A DNA stretch of 64,000 nucleotides from Scolanthus callimorphus. Its lineage: Eukaryota > Cnidaria > Anthozoa > Actiniaria > Edwardsiidae. The stretch's first letter is position 1; each line of letters starts with the position of its first letter. Below are positions 34,801 to 45,890 of the stretch, piece after piece. A model generated the notes under the pieces. It made no database searches. It was given only the letters and a program-made list of their open reading frames with translations, and had not been told where the DNA came from. The position numbers were made by a program, and so were the translations under genes. The DNA is taken from positions 22,325,086 to 22,389,085 of the forward strand of contig CM066923.1 in the NCBI GenBank assembly GCA_033964015.1, read 5' to 3'.

Positions 34801-37800
34801 AAGCATAAGAAATTAGTATAATCATCACTTTTATTCGCAAAAGGCAAATTTTGACACAATTAAAAGCGCTTAGAACCAATTCTAGAATATATGCGCTTTG
34901 TAATCATGGACAATTTAAACCGGTTCAAATACTGGTTTCTGAACAGCAACTGAAACAATTGTTATAGAGCTGCTATAATTATACGTGCTTAAACGAAGTA
35001 AATCCGTACAGTTTCACCGAATGAGTGATTGCCCCGCTCGTAGTTTGTAAAGAGACTGCCAACATAGTTAAACTAAAAAATAATATTTACTGCGCCATCA
35101 CAGAAACAATGACACTGAAACCACTAATTTCCCAACTACAACCTGTTCGTCGCTAACTGATCCAAAGCTATTCGCTATTCGATACAAAAATTTGGGGGAA
35201 AGGCGATTTTTTCTGAATTTGGTTTGGAGGTAACGTGAGAAAGCCCAATGATCTACGAGCTATGCATTCATGGTTTAATTAGGTGAATGATTTGAGCAAA
35301 TTTAAAACTAAATGCCTCAGCAAATGACCGACTCCGAATGGACAACAATGCAGTTTGAAAAGATTAATGAAGCAAATTAACTCACCTTTTCGCTTTTATA
35401 TGTTTGTAGTTTCCGTCGATGTCAACCAACAATCTCTGTCAATGGTACCGTTATAACATAACAATGGCCGCCATGTTTGCTACGAAGGACTCCTTCTCTG
35501 GTCATACTGAGAAAGACGAGAAGCGTATTTTTCGATCATGTAGCCGCTATTTGAAGCATCCTAAGCATCGACCAGCCTTTTAAGTGACAATAGGCAACAT
35601 TTACCTAGAAATAATCCAGAGAAATCGATGGAACAAACCGAGACGAAACGCTCCACTTCGACGATTAGGAATGACCAGTGGGCTTACTAGCGCATGCGCA
35701 GCTCTTGTTCTCCACCTGCTCTAAAATCGTTATTTGTTGTTTTTGTGGTTCGGTAGGAGTCCGGCTGTTGTTCGTATTGTAGTCGTTAATCGGGAGTTAC
35801 ATGTTGTGACGTCATGTATTCCTTGACGTTTTGAATTTAGTACTTCGTTAACTGTCATGGCGTTCGTGTACAGTCGGTAACTCAGCATTTATTTAAGTGA
35901 ATTTAGTTTTATTTACGCCATTTTTGTCCACTAGATTATCTCTATGTTTAACTCTATGTTCTATGTATTTTGTTGCTAGCAAACCTCATCTCATCGTCAA
36001 TAGTAAATTGATGTGAGTTTACGAACACGAAATAGCCAGTTATAGGTTTTTAAAGCTCCTCCTCATAGGCTAAATTTCACTCAATGCCGACATGTTTTTT
36101 AGTATAAATTGTTAGTTTTAGAGAGTTCAAAAACTACTATAGGCCACTTGCACTAACTGGGTCACGTGAAAAATAAAAATCATTTCCAGCTAGTGCAAGT
36201 GGCCTATAAAGTGCAAATCTGTTAATTAGCGTGTGAATTTCTTGGGTAAGGTGATTTCTGACCTGGCATTTTTGGGGCATGACCCATTGGAGTACAATTA
36301 CAAAAGAACTTTACTACTCATCTTCCGACTCGTACACCAGGAGCGTTCTAGCGATTTTCGAGGCAACAGCGACTGGGAGTGAGGTAGAGCGGATTTCGTA
36401 TACTGTGAAAAGTACCGTAACACGGCGCGGTAATGTCGCGGTGGCGGTACGGAACCTGGGGGTCGTTTCTCGAAATCGCCCGATATTTTCGGGCCCGATA
36501 AACTTTTCGGGTGTTTTTTTGGGTGAGATTTAGGAGTCCCGAAAAGTGTTTCTCGAAACTCCCAAAACCCCATAATTTCCAAACTTTGCGAATACTTTGC
36601 ATATAAAAAAACATAGGAAACTTATCGATTCATCGCTGTCAGGGGACAAAATGTATCGCCATGTTGGTATTTTCATCGATAAATGCCAAGAAATTAGACA
36701 AAATGTGCGAAAAAGCAAGCATTTTGCACCGAATTCTTGTAGATGCATTGCTACTTTGTTTACAACATGTCAAAAAAAGTTTGACAGCCCCTCGTCAAAT
36801 TTGACAGGCGGGCTGTCAAGAGAATGAATTTGATTGGTCAAGAAGCGAGATGCTTGCACCTGATTGGTGTATTTTATCGGGATGGCGGTAAAAACAACTC
36901 GGGAGAGTTACCGGGAAACCATTTCGCGACAAGAAATAAAATTTTGGAAACAAAGCAAGACACCTTCAAAAATGGCTGTTTTACGAGAAGAAACATGCAC
37001 TTTCGGGGAAATTCTAGAGGGATAAATAAAGTCGCAAAGGAGAACAATCTTAGTTGATTTTGTTATTTTTCTTCCCAATTCTAAGGATTTTCGGAAACCC
37101 GAAAAAGTTTAGGGGAGAAGGGTTTCTCCTCTTATCAAGGACGAAAATTGACGCAATTATCGGGCGCGAAAAACTCGGGAGTTTCGAGAAACGCAAAATT
37201 CGTCATCCGCAAGCTTTTCGGGTAATTTATCGTGCTCGAAAAGTTTTCGGTCGTTTCGAGAAACGACCCCCTGGCCTGCTGTAGATACCGAATGAAATCG
37301 CGTACTTGCGGTACGATCACGGTCGCGGCACAACTCTTTCACGGCACTTTTCACAGTTATACGAAATCTGTTCTAGCGCGAAAGGCCTCACGGGAAGGGC
37401 GACCCATGATACATCGCGCGCTAAGCGGGATTTTGCCCTTTTTTCGACACACTTGAGATGCCTTGATGCGAGGTCAGACTCATCTTACTTGTGAATGTCA
37501 AACTCTTTCCTGGGCAACCTGCTCCAATTTCTTCATCAACACGTCACAAGTGCTCTAGTCCCATGATGCATTGCGCCCATAGAATTGAGTTTTAAAACGT
37601 TTTTAGAGCTAGGAAATTTCTAGTGTAGAAATTGGCTATAAATTTGCATGATGCTCTTCCCTGAGTGACATGATCCACTAAGTATCTGATACCTGCCAAC
37701 TCTCCAGGTTTACGCGCGGGAGACTCCAGGCTTTTTTTTTATCAAACTACCAGTCTCCAAATCTCCCGGATTTGTCAACATATTCTATGATAGTGAGGCA

Positions 37801-40800
37801 TCAAAAAGTCAACCGAAGTCCGCATAATCGGCAAAGATTCGGAGAAATTCGGACGATTTCGTTAGGGTTCGGAAAGATTTTGGGAAAGACTCTTTGCCAT
37901 GCCCATATTTCTTACTTGTGAATATTAAACTCTTCTCCTGTCTGGGCAACCTGCTCCAGTTTCTTCATCAACACGTCACATGTACTATTCATCAGGGGGA
38001 CCATCAGACGCATCTTTAGAGTGCTAAACGTTGGGGACATGGAACCACGGATTCTCTGCCATTTTGAACCCTTAGCACTGAACATCATACTGTCTATGGG
38101 CTCTGGTAAGGGAACTAGTGTCTGCAGAGAAGAAATGTCATCACACGGTCACAGGGCTCTCATATGGATGAGGAATCATTGCCTAATAAGTCTAATAGCT
38201 TTAATAGCTGTGCCAAAAACTGGGAACCCGGGAAAACATCTCGAGACTACCGGCGGGATTCAGTTTGGGGTATTCATCATTTGAAAGAACGGTCCCTGAA
38301 AGAAAAACAAATCTGTGGAAACACAGATAATCTACCCAAGAATAGTTTTGCTTGCTAATCCCGTTTTGCTCTGTGGCCGCTTGCCATGGTTCCTCGGGGG
38401 TTGCCTCCCGAGGAGATAGCGCTTCTAGCCGAGGCATCCGAAGCGAGCGTCCCGAAGCGAGCGTCCCGGGGGCAGGAGCCCATAAGTAGGAGCTTTCATC
38501 TAACCTATATAGTTGAGGCTGCGCATTTCCTGACCTAGTTATTTTTAGATGCAAATTTGCATTTTAAATTTGTTGCTGGTTCCCCAAGAGGTCCGCACAG
38601 TGCCGAAACACAATATTGCGGCGGAGGCCAAAACGCGATTTTTCGGGGTATTTTGAGGTTAGAACTTCTGCTATAATTGTTATCCCAGATACCGAACCGA
38701 GTAATGAACTTATATAGACATTTACATGAGGAATTTGACTCGCAGAGTCAGTCTTCGCTTCTTTCCGCCATGTTTATCGATGGCGATAAATATAATATTG
38801 AGACTTGGAAGCTGACTGGACGTTAATTGGACAATTTCTGCAATGTTTCGCGCCAAATTTTGTTCTAAAAATAGATAGGTCAGGAAAAACGCTGCCTCAT
38901 ACCCAGTACCAAAGATGAGAAGCTCCTACTTTATCCAACCATTTTTACTTTTAAGGTGGCTCGGGAGAAAATATAAAATAATCATTAATAAAATCTTGCA
39001 AGGTATTTTTTACGTGCTAGACCCACCAAAATTCGCACGAACAAGAATAACTATCCAAAATTAAATTGAAACATGGCTCGCCCTAGATCCATGCTATAAT
39101 ATAATTTTAAATTGTTAATGTGGCTCATAAGAAAAAATAAGTGGATGTGTGTGTTAATTATACAAATGTAGTGTTGATGTCATTTCTTCTGCGATAAAAG
39201 ATTTAAGGGATTGAAAACATCCCATAATTTGTAAAGTTGACGATAAAGTAGAGCAACAGTGGTAAGTGATAACATTTAACATCTTGAAGGAGGGTTGTCC
39301 AATGCTCTGAGAAATTTATGCAAGGCATTGTCTTAAACAATAGAGTGCAATAAAGTGTATTATAGAGCGAGGCTAAACAATGGAGGAGAACAATACCATG
39401 CATAAATTTGTCAGATTATTGGAATCATCCCTTTGTAACAACCACATTCCTTGGAGCTAATGAAAGGATGTAAGCATAAAATTTGCAAAAACAGATAAGT
39501 ACATTTTTAATGAGCAACCTTACCGACAGCTAAAACTGAAATAATGGGATGCAGGGCGGATCCAGGGTGGAGCCATATGTCGATTTAATCTTTGGATAGT
39601 TATTGTTCTTTTTGAATTTTGGTGGCTCTAGCACGTAACTAATACCCTTGCGAGGCTTAAATAATGACTTTTTCTCCCGAGCCACCTTAAAAGTAAAAAT
39701 TATGGGATATTTTGTAATATCCACATTCCTTGGAGCTAATGAAAAGATGTAAGCATAAAATTTGCAAAATAAACAGATACATATTTTTTTTAATGAGCAA
39801 CCTTACCCGCAGCTAAAACTGAAATTATGGGATAGATCCAGGGCGGACCTCGGGTGGGGCCATATGTAATATTAATCTATGGGTGGTAGCATTATTTGTG
39901 CCACATTTGGTAGCTTTACCATTGTCCAATATGGCGGTACTTCTGCTTCTTTAAAGTCTTCAGCAGCATAGCCCGTCAGACTTCCAGATAATTTCTATTT
40001 ATTCTATTACGTTTCGAAGACAACAAGGCGTCATAGCCTTGGGTGGACTCCATATTTTTTGGTCAGGGATGATCGTCGTATATATCTTTTAGGGGTTAAA
40101 ATCACGATGGTTTGGTCTCATTTAGGGGTGATCTTGATCTTCAATAAATTTTAGGCAGATTGGTATCTTTTAGGGCTAGGCCGAAACTGTGCCCAAATTG
40201 CTTTTTCTTATGCTGGTACTTCTAAAAACCGTGTAAGAAAGATAGATTATTCGATGAGAAGACGATAAACTAGAAACAAACACGGAAATTTCTTGATGGG
40301 TATCTTTCACCTGTTACCTGTGTCCTTCGCGCCTACTTGGTACATAAGACCTCATCTTTTAGGGTATCTTTTAGGGTAATAAATTCTTTGAGCCACGCCA
40401 TGGCCCGCCATGTTTGGTATCTTTTAGGGGTGAAACTGACAATTTCCGACGATCATCCCCGACAAAAAAATGTTGGAGCCCCCCCCCCCCCCCTAGATCC
40501 GAGTGATAATTGAAATTTGACTAAACAATATTTTCTGAAATTCGTTGCTGTGCCGTCAAAATAGAAGGTTTTGCGATGAAACGTCGTATCTGTTTTTCGA
40601 TGCACGACCGCATTCGAATCGAGGCGCTATTTTTGAAACATTGTTTACTTAAATACTTAAATACTTAAATGATACTCCTATACCGCAGTATAATGTAGCT
40701 TACGCTAATAATGGGAGGGTAGTCAGCTTAAAGCCGGCGTAGGTGCGAAGGCACCTTTAGCTGCCTGATGGCTGGCAGAGCGGCTGTTTTAAATGCCTCT

Positions 40801-43800
40801 AGGGTTTCTAAGTTTACAACATTTCTTGGTAGTAGGTTCCAGATTCGTATAGCTCTTGGAAAAAGGAATAATTATGGGATAGGATATTAGACTGTAATTG
40901 CAAAAAAACTATGATTATGCCTCCTAGCGACTCTATGCGTAGGTTGAGAAACGGAAGTAGGCAGAGGGCAGGCCACAAGGTTATTATGAAATTTGAACAT
41001 TAACACTGACTGATGGTAAAGTCTCCTAGTTTCCAGCGTGTCCCAATTAAGTTGGTTAACAAGCTCCGTCGAGCTAGCTTGGAAGCTGTAGTTGTTCGTA
41101 ACAAATCTCGCTGCGTTCTTTTGTACTTGTTCCAGCCGTTGGATGTCTGTATCTGTATATGGACTCCACGCTGATGAAGCGTATTCTAGTGATGGTCTTA
41201 CAAGGGATAAATATGCATGCTCTTTAACTGCAGGTTCGCAGGGTTTCAGGGTCCTTCTTATCGCGCCTAGGGTTCTATTAGCCTTCGTCGCAATTTTAGA
41301 GCAGTGGGGCCCCCAGCGTAGTTGTTCGTTACATCTTACTCCAAGATAGTCTTGGTCCGCCACTTGAGAGAAGGGCTTCGCGTCTGCAGTATAAACGTAT
41401 GTTGATGGTTTCCTCTTCTTCGTTACTGATAGCAAGTAACATTTTGTCACATTAAATTCCATTTGCCATGCCGATGACCATTTGTACACACTGTCCAGAT
41501 CTTCTTGGAGCGCTGTGTGGTCATCCGTCGTAGAAATTGGGCGATAAATGATCGTATCATCCGCGAAGAGTCTGACCTGGGACTTTGATCTTCACAGATG
41601 TCATTATATACAGTAGGAACAGAGTTGGTCCCAGAACGGAGCCCTGCGGAACGCCTGAAGTTACATGCACTTTGTTAGAGTGGGATCCATTGACTACCAC
41701 GTACTGGGAACGGTTTCTCAAAAAGCCAGATATCCATGCTAGTGTCTTCCCCTCGATGCCATAATGAGAAAGCTTTTTGAGAAGCTTTGGGTGCGACACT
41801 TTATCAAAGGCTTTACTGTAATCTAATAGTAAAGCATCCACTTGACCATGATGATTTAGTGTAGTTGCCCAGTCGTGGAATGTGAGGACTAGCTGGGTCT
41901 CACAAGATAATGCTTGCCGGAAGCCATGTTGGAAAATAGACAGTATGTTGTTAGCTGATAGATGCTTGTTTAGGTGGCTAAGAACAATATGCTCCATGAT
42001 CTTACAGCAGATGCAAGTAAGAGAAATTGGGCGGTAATTCTGTGGTTGATCTTTGGCTGACTTTTGTGTACCGGTACGACCATTGCGTTTAGCCAGATTT
42101 CTGGCAAAGTTCCCTCTTGGTAGCTTTGATTAAATATAAAGCACAGTACGCCAGATAGTTCCTTTGCCAGATCTCGTAACACGCGAGGCGAAATGGCATC
42201 AGGACCATTGCTTTTGTTTGCATTTAAGCCAGCTAGTTGTTTAAAAACACCAGCCTGAGTAATGGTAATATCACTGATTTTTGGGAACGTTGAAGCGCCA
42301 AGATCGGGTAAGACGCCATCATCCACTGTGAAGACACTCTTAAAATAACTATTTAGCGCCTCTGCTTTCTCCTTGTCAGAGATAAACATTGAGTTCCCTT
42401 GGCGTAAGGTGGGAATACCCCGACTCTCTGATCTTGAATGCTTGACGTGACTCCAAAACTTTTTGGGGTTTGATCCAGGCTTCCACCAATTACTGTATTC
42501 AAGTAGTGGTTATGAGCTGATTTTAGTAGTTTCACTACGTGATTTCTCTGATGACGATACTTACGCCAGGCTTCAGAGTTTTTGTTACTACTTTTCAATG
42601 CTTTAGTTAAGAGGCGATCGCGCTTTCGCATTTGTCGTTTTACCGACTGTGTTACCCAGGGAAGAGATGTTTTAGATTTTGTGAACCTGTACGGGATGTG
42701 CGATTCTACAGCAGATTTCAACCGGTCTTCGAAGAAGGTCCAATTTTCGTCTAGAGATCTTTCTTCACAACGAAGATTAAAATCTTCTGACAGTTTGGTC
42801 ACATCACGCTTAAGGTAAAAGTATATTCAAAATTCCTGCTTATTTTTTCAAGTTATACAGCATAACTTACCAAATATTATAGATCAAGGAGACAGCTCAT
42901 AAGTGCCTGACTAAAGTCGGAAATGTGGGTTAATGAGCCTTTTGCCACACAGCAATCCATTCATTTTAAAAAATCTTCGCAGAGCCTCCAAAACTATATG
43001 AAGACGTTAATACGTTCTTGGGAGTAGTAATTATTGAACGCGAACATTTTTGATGACATTTTTTAAGAGCAAAGAGGCATTCTCAAAAGCTTGACAGAAT
43101 TTCTTGGGAGGCAAGAAGCTCATTAGCCCACATGTTTTCTGTAAATTGAACTTCCCGCAATGCGCTCATAATTCGAACGACGAACGTTAAACTTTCTAAT
43201 TACGCTTCAATCGCAAGGCGCTATTGAATTCAGAACATTTCTTTTTGTAGCTCCGTTACGCTTGCTGATTTTCACTATAGATTGAAATATGTAAACATTA
43301 ACGTCACAAGATATCCGCCTGCATCCAAGACGGTTGCCGTCTGGGAGTTTCTACGGCCATTTGCGAGCTTGTATGATATGACGCGTGATGCTACTAGGTT
43401 TTGAAAAGTTTCTATCGCATATGTTTGGGTATCAAAACTTATAAAATCGGGCAGCAAAACTTTTAGTTCCACATGGGAAACTTTTCAATTTTTTGAACAC
43501 TAAGCTCGCTAAATCAAAGAAAACTGGGAGAACTCCGCTTAAAAGAAATACTAAATATTTAATTTATTTAATTTAGGCAAGTTCGAGTTATTATAATTTT
43601 ACCGCTGCAAACAAAGTTTCCAGAGGTTTTCACATGTCGGGACTGTCGGGCATGATATCGGCTGGCGATGGCTTGTTCACTAACATCCCAGTTCACGGAC
43701 ACTCGGCGACGTCGTAGACTTTGCCACAAGTTGACCTCCTCTAATGATACTAACGATCCATTTCGATCCTATTTCCCGATCGCATCCTAGTAAATCGCCG

Positions 43801-45279
43801 AGGTCGCCGACAAATTCCCGGTATGCGTTTTCATAAGACTGGGATTGGTCGGGAAACCACGGATCCCTGATCGTTCCCGACGGTTCCCGACAGTCTTAAC
43901 TAAAGTTTTAACACTCAAACGTCTGCGATACAAACTTTTCAAACCTAGTCCTAGCGTCATGCAAGCTAGCAAATGATAGTATGACCAAAAATGAACTTTG
44001 AGATATGATTAGTGAACAAAGTTTGCCACTTTTTAGCTATGCAAGCGTTGTGTGGGTTTCGGCCAGTTCTAAAGAATGTCTTACACGTATCTCACGGTTA
44101 CAAAAAAGAGCTGGTCGTATGCTATTAAATGCAGAGCCCAGAGCAGCATCAGTTCCAATTTTAACAAACTTGGTTACCATTTTGAGAAAGTAGGGTAATG
44201 AGGTGCGCGCTGTTATTCAAGAGAACTCAACTTGAAGTACCTGAATACATGACAGATAACGTACAATTAAATAGTTCTGTAAATAGCCGTAACACAAGAT
44301 TTTCTGGTTTACATTTTCTAACTCCAAGGTATAAGCGGATTACTGAAGCAGGTAGAACCTTTACTGTCACTGCAATTCAGGACTGGAACTGCTTACCTGC
44401 AAACCTTAAGAAGGAGGCAAACCTTAAATCTTTTAAGAATGCTTTGCGCAGTAAATTTTTGAATGAGCAATTATCTGTCTCGCATTTTAATCCTTACTGT
44501 AATGTATACTTTTAATTATTTTTATACTGTTCACTTATTTATTACTTCATTTATTGTATATATACATATATATTTTAAAGTTTACTGCAGTTTTTTAATT
44601 AATGTAAATAGCTAGTATTTTTAGTGTTTAGAGGACCACAAGTTTATTAGTACTGTGTACTATTATGTGCCATCCTCTCTAAATAAAGTTACTATCTATC
44701 TATCTATCTCTCTATGTATCTATGTATGTATGTATGTATCTATCTATCTATAATTCTTGATCAAGTACTAATCTCCCATAAAATGGTACAGAAATTACCA
44801 AAGTTTAAAGCCTAATATCTCAAAGACGGATCCATTTTTTGGTCATTTCTGCTCTGTAGTGACCTGCGAGTAGGTAAACTCAATGGTAGGCTAATTTGAG
44901 TTTTTATTTTGACTGGTACTTACCGGATGGTCGTGGAAAGAGTTGAATTCCTTCACAAAAACATCCTTGAGTAGTTCTGGATCGTTCACCATAATCGCCG
45001 GGATCTTGCCAAACGGAAACAGCGCAAACACTCGGCCATACTTCTTCGCATAATCGTGAAACTGCAAATGCATGTCTCCTTTGTACTTGAAGCCATCCAG
45101 AGCGTTCCCTATAAACGGCAAGGGTTTCGGACCAGGCAAATCGCCTGTGATTGCCACCATAGCCAAACGACGAAATGGTGCAACTCCCAAGCGTACAGAA
45201 TAACACAAACGCTTATAGCTAAAACTATGGACAGGATATTCGTCGAGCAAATAGCCCATGCAGCTTGCAATAGCGCCAT
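28889..45279 (-). CDS. CYP3-clan cytochrome P450, gene A (one frameshift in exon 1)
   Basis: Exons on the minus strand: 45279-44924, 38121-37916, 33658-33373, 32431-32134, 29271-28889. A microsomal P450 monooxygenase resembling CYP3A/thromboxane synthase. The consensus is 509 aa: N-terminal membrane anchor (about 9-33), [10 protein letters not shown] hinge, I-helix AGYEVTNN (317-324), ExxR as ETLR (375-378), DPERF, and heme loop [10 protein letters not shown] with Cys455. Exon 1 is one base short (CCC for CCCC near 45186), which shifts the frame after about codon 31. All other exons are full length and open. Exon 2 is a B/C mosaic (see findings). Introns 1-4 are swollen by two LINE fragments and several MITEs compared with gene B. 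A TATATAA box lies 40 nt upstream of the ATG. Confidence 0.85.
29806..29988. mobile_element. 183-bp MITE with ~47-bp TIR and 9-bp TSD (A intron 4)
   Basis: TAGCCTGCTAGCAGGCGTTG starts the left arm and the exact inverse ends the right arm. Flanks are GACAAAAAC at 29797-29805 and 29989-29997. A 9-bp duplication and long TIRs suggest a Mutator-like MITE. A diverged relative is seen near 33900-33990. Confidence 0.92.
29999..30087. mobile_element. 89-bp MITE at the duplicated site of its neighbour, 9-bp TSD
   Basis: TAGGCTCGGTTTCCAGCC and its inverse at the ends, flanked by ACAAAAACG at 29990-29998 and 30088-30096. The left duplication overlaps the duplication made by the 29806-29988 insertion. 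Confidence 0.9.
30110..32024 (+). mobile_element. 5'-truncated CR1/L2-like LINE (reverse transcriptase), inactive
   Basis: Reverse-transcriptase blocks are readable in several frames: [15 protein letters not shown] at ~30720, SCGVPQV at ~30880, YADDNQMY (catalytic YADD) at ~30980, then [17 protein letters not shown] and a C-terminal [20 protein letters not shown] followed by HWLP. At least three frame changes separate them, so it is dead. The 3' end is AGGCGCTAAATAAATG and then a (TTATTG)n tail ending at ~32024. It sits in P450 A intron 4; the equivalent intron of gene B lacks it. Confidence 0.9.
32134..32431 (-). CDS. P450 A exon 4 (I-helix and ExxR)
   Basis: 298 nt, phase 0 in and phase 1 out, entirely open. 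It encodes 99 residues from [20 protein letters not shown] to SETLRLYPP. The J/K-helix part, with ETLR, is typical of CYP3. Confidence 0.9.
32832..33341 (-). mobile_element. Inserted element with two inverted CRE-satellite units (A intron 3)
   Basis: Gene B lacks this ~510-bp block at the corresponding position (both resume at TATAACAAATTAATGAGC). The right border is the inverse of the 22790 border. Two satellite units (33005-33240) carry TGACGTCATCGATGACGTCA and CACGTG. Confidence 0.75.
33814..35720. mobile_element. 1.9-kb insertion with imperfect 9-bp TSD (A intron 2)
   Basis: Gene B reads GTAGCCACCAAAATCGTTAT across this site. In gene A the block is flanked by CTAAAGTCG (33805-33813) and CTAAAATCG (35721-35729). 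No coding or strong TIRs are found. Its left part resembles the arm of the 29806 MITE (GCAAGCAGGCTAGG near 33975); 34862-34905 resembles a LINE 3' end (AAAGCGCTTAGAACC). Probably a composite, Mutator-like insertion. Confidence 0.6.
36139..36207. mobile_element. 69-bp deleted copy of the ATAGGCCACTTGCACTA MITE (A intron 2)
   Basis: ATAGGCCACTTGCACTAACT and TAGTGCAAGTGGCCTAT bracket only ~30 bp of interior. The orthologous copy in gene B (48172-48365) is 194 bp, so A lost the middle. Confidence 0.8.
36459..37270. mobile_element. 812-bp TIR element, boundaries fixed by empty site in gene B, CTG TSD
   Basis: Gene B reads GGAACCTGGCCTGCTG. Gene A has CTG, then GGGGTCGTTTCTCGAAA ... TTTCGAGAAACGACCCC, then CTG. 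Arms carry CCCGAAAA/TTTTCGGG motifs. The interior has short ORFs (e.g. 36597-36827) without a recognised domain. Confidence 0.9.
37496..37555 (-). pseudogene. Remnant of a B-type P450 exon 2 with its splice donor
   Basis: About 60 bp copy the 3' end of exon 2 (CTTACTTGTGAATGTCAAAC, ... CATCAACACGTCACA) and then break into sequence homologous to gene C intron 2. It lies ~360 bp downstream (in transcription) of the full exon 2 of gene A. Confidence 0.75.
37916..38121 (-). CDS. P450 A exon 2, B/C mosaic
   Basis: 206 nt, open, phase 0 in and phase 2 out. The 5' half ([18 protein letters not shown]) is like B; the 3' half ([24 protein letters not shown]) is like C. Confidence 0.9.
38942..39699. 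mobile_element. 758-bp TIR element, TTTTAAGGTGGCTCGGGAGAAA (A intron 1)
   Basis: TTTTTACTTTTAAGGTGGCT and its inverse end the element. A ~140-bp segment (CCACATTCCTTGGAGCTAAT...) inside it is repeated directly outside at 39719-39860. Confidence 0.75.
40044..40494 (+). mobile_element. MITE family 'CCCTAAAAGATACC', copy 3 (A intron 1)
   Basis: Starts GGGTGGACTCCATATTTTTT, contains GGTATCTTTTAGGG motifs and ends CGACGATCATCCCCGACAAA with a C run. Same orientation as 16848-17316. Confidence 0.85.
40650..42820 (-). mobile_element. 5'-truncated LINE (Jockey/CR1-like RT), inactive (A intron 1)
   Basis: Minus-strand RT blocks: [17 protein letters not shown] fingers, [50 protein letters not shown] (catalytic FADD, about 41560), and a C-terminal [20 protein letters not shown] with [10 protein letters not shown]. 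Frame shifts occur near 42400, 42000 and 41570. A tandem (AAGTATTT)n 3' tail is at ~40650-40672. Flanks align with P450 B intron 1 (CGAGGCGCTATTTTTGAAAC), which lacks the element. Confidence 0.9.
44027..44752 (+). mobile_element. 3' end of a Jockey-like LINE with (TCTA/TGTA)n tail (A intron 1)
   Basis: Encodes an RT C-terminus: [40 protein letters not shown] and, after a stop at 44191, a C-terminal block ending [10 protein letters not shown]. It has a tetranucleotide tail at 44686-44752. Gene B reads straight through the site (AACAAAGTTTGCATAATTCC), so the borders are clear. Confidence 0.9.
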
Positions 45280-45890
45280 TTTCTAGCGATGTTTGTTTGA
45301 CCCTTTTGTGTCGGGCTATTATATATGTGCTGATAATGTAAACCGAGGATACGTCACCTCCCTTTCTTAAGACCTTTTATGGTCCGCAAGCACTTGTCGT
45401 CAATCATTTCGTTTGACCCTGAGCCCATTATATACATGTCATTTTCAAATGAAAACCATTGAAGATAATTCGTAATTCAATTTTCACGCCATACCATTTT
45501 TATTCATATTATTATTATCATTATATGGCCTTGACAATTTCCTGTAATCTGATGGCCATGTCCAATCTTCAGCGATAGAACTATCTACCATACAATACAT
45601 ACATGCATACATACTTTATTTTTCACCTTTTTTTCCTTGATGTTTACAATTTAAGAAAGATACTTTTACTATTAAAAGAGGGAAGGGAAAGTTTCTAGGT
45701 ATGACTTACTATTACCTTGGCATAGGCGGTCTTTTTCGATAGATTTTTTTTACTTTGGGCCACCCCTTTTTGGAGATCCTGGATCCGCCCCTGCTTGGCG
45801 TCTAGTGAGAATCTAACAACTTACACTACTAACACTACATTAAACTCTTGCGTCATGGTAAAAAAGCGTTAGTGACTACGAGAGAACGAA
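45280..45890. other. A/B intergenic region
   Basis: Contains the promoter of A (right part in transcription sense) and the 3' flank of B. A minus-strand AATAAA occurs near 45613, about 275 nt past the B stop, a plausible poly(A) signal. Confidence 0.4.
45319..45325 (-). promoter_or_regulatory. TATA box of P450 A
   Basis: TATATAA on the minus strand, 40 nt upstream of the ATG at 45279, in a block conserved among the three genes. Confidence 0.65.
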
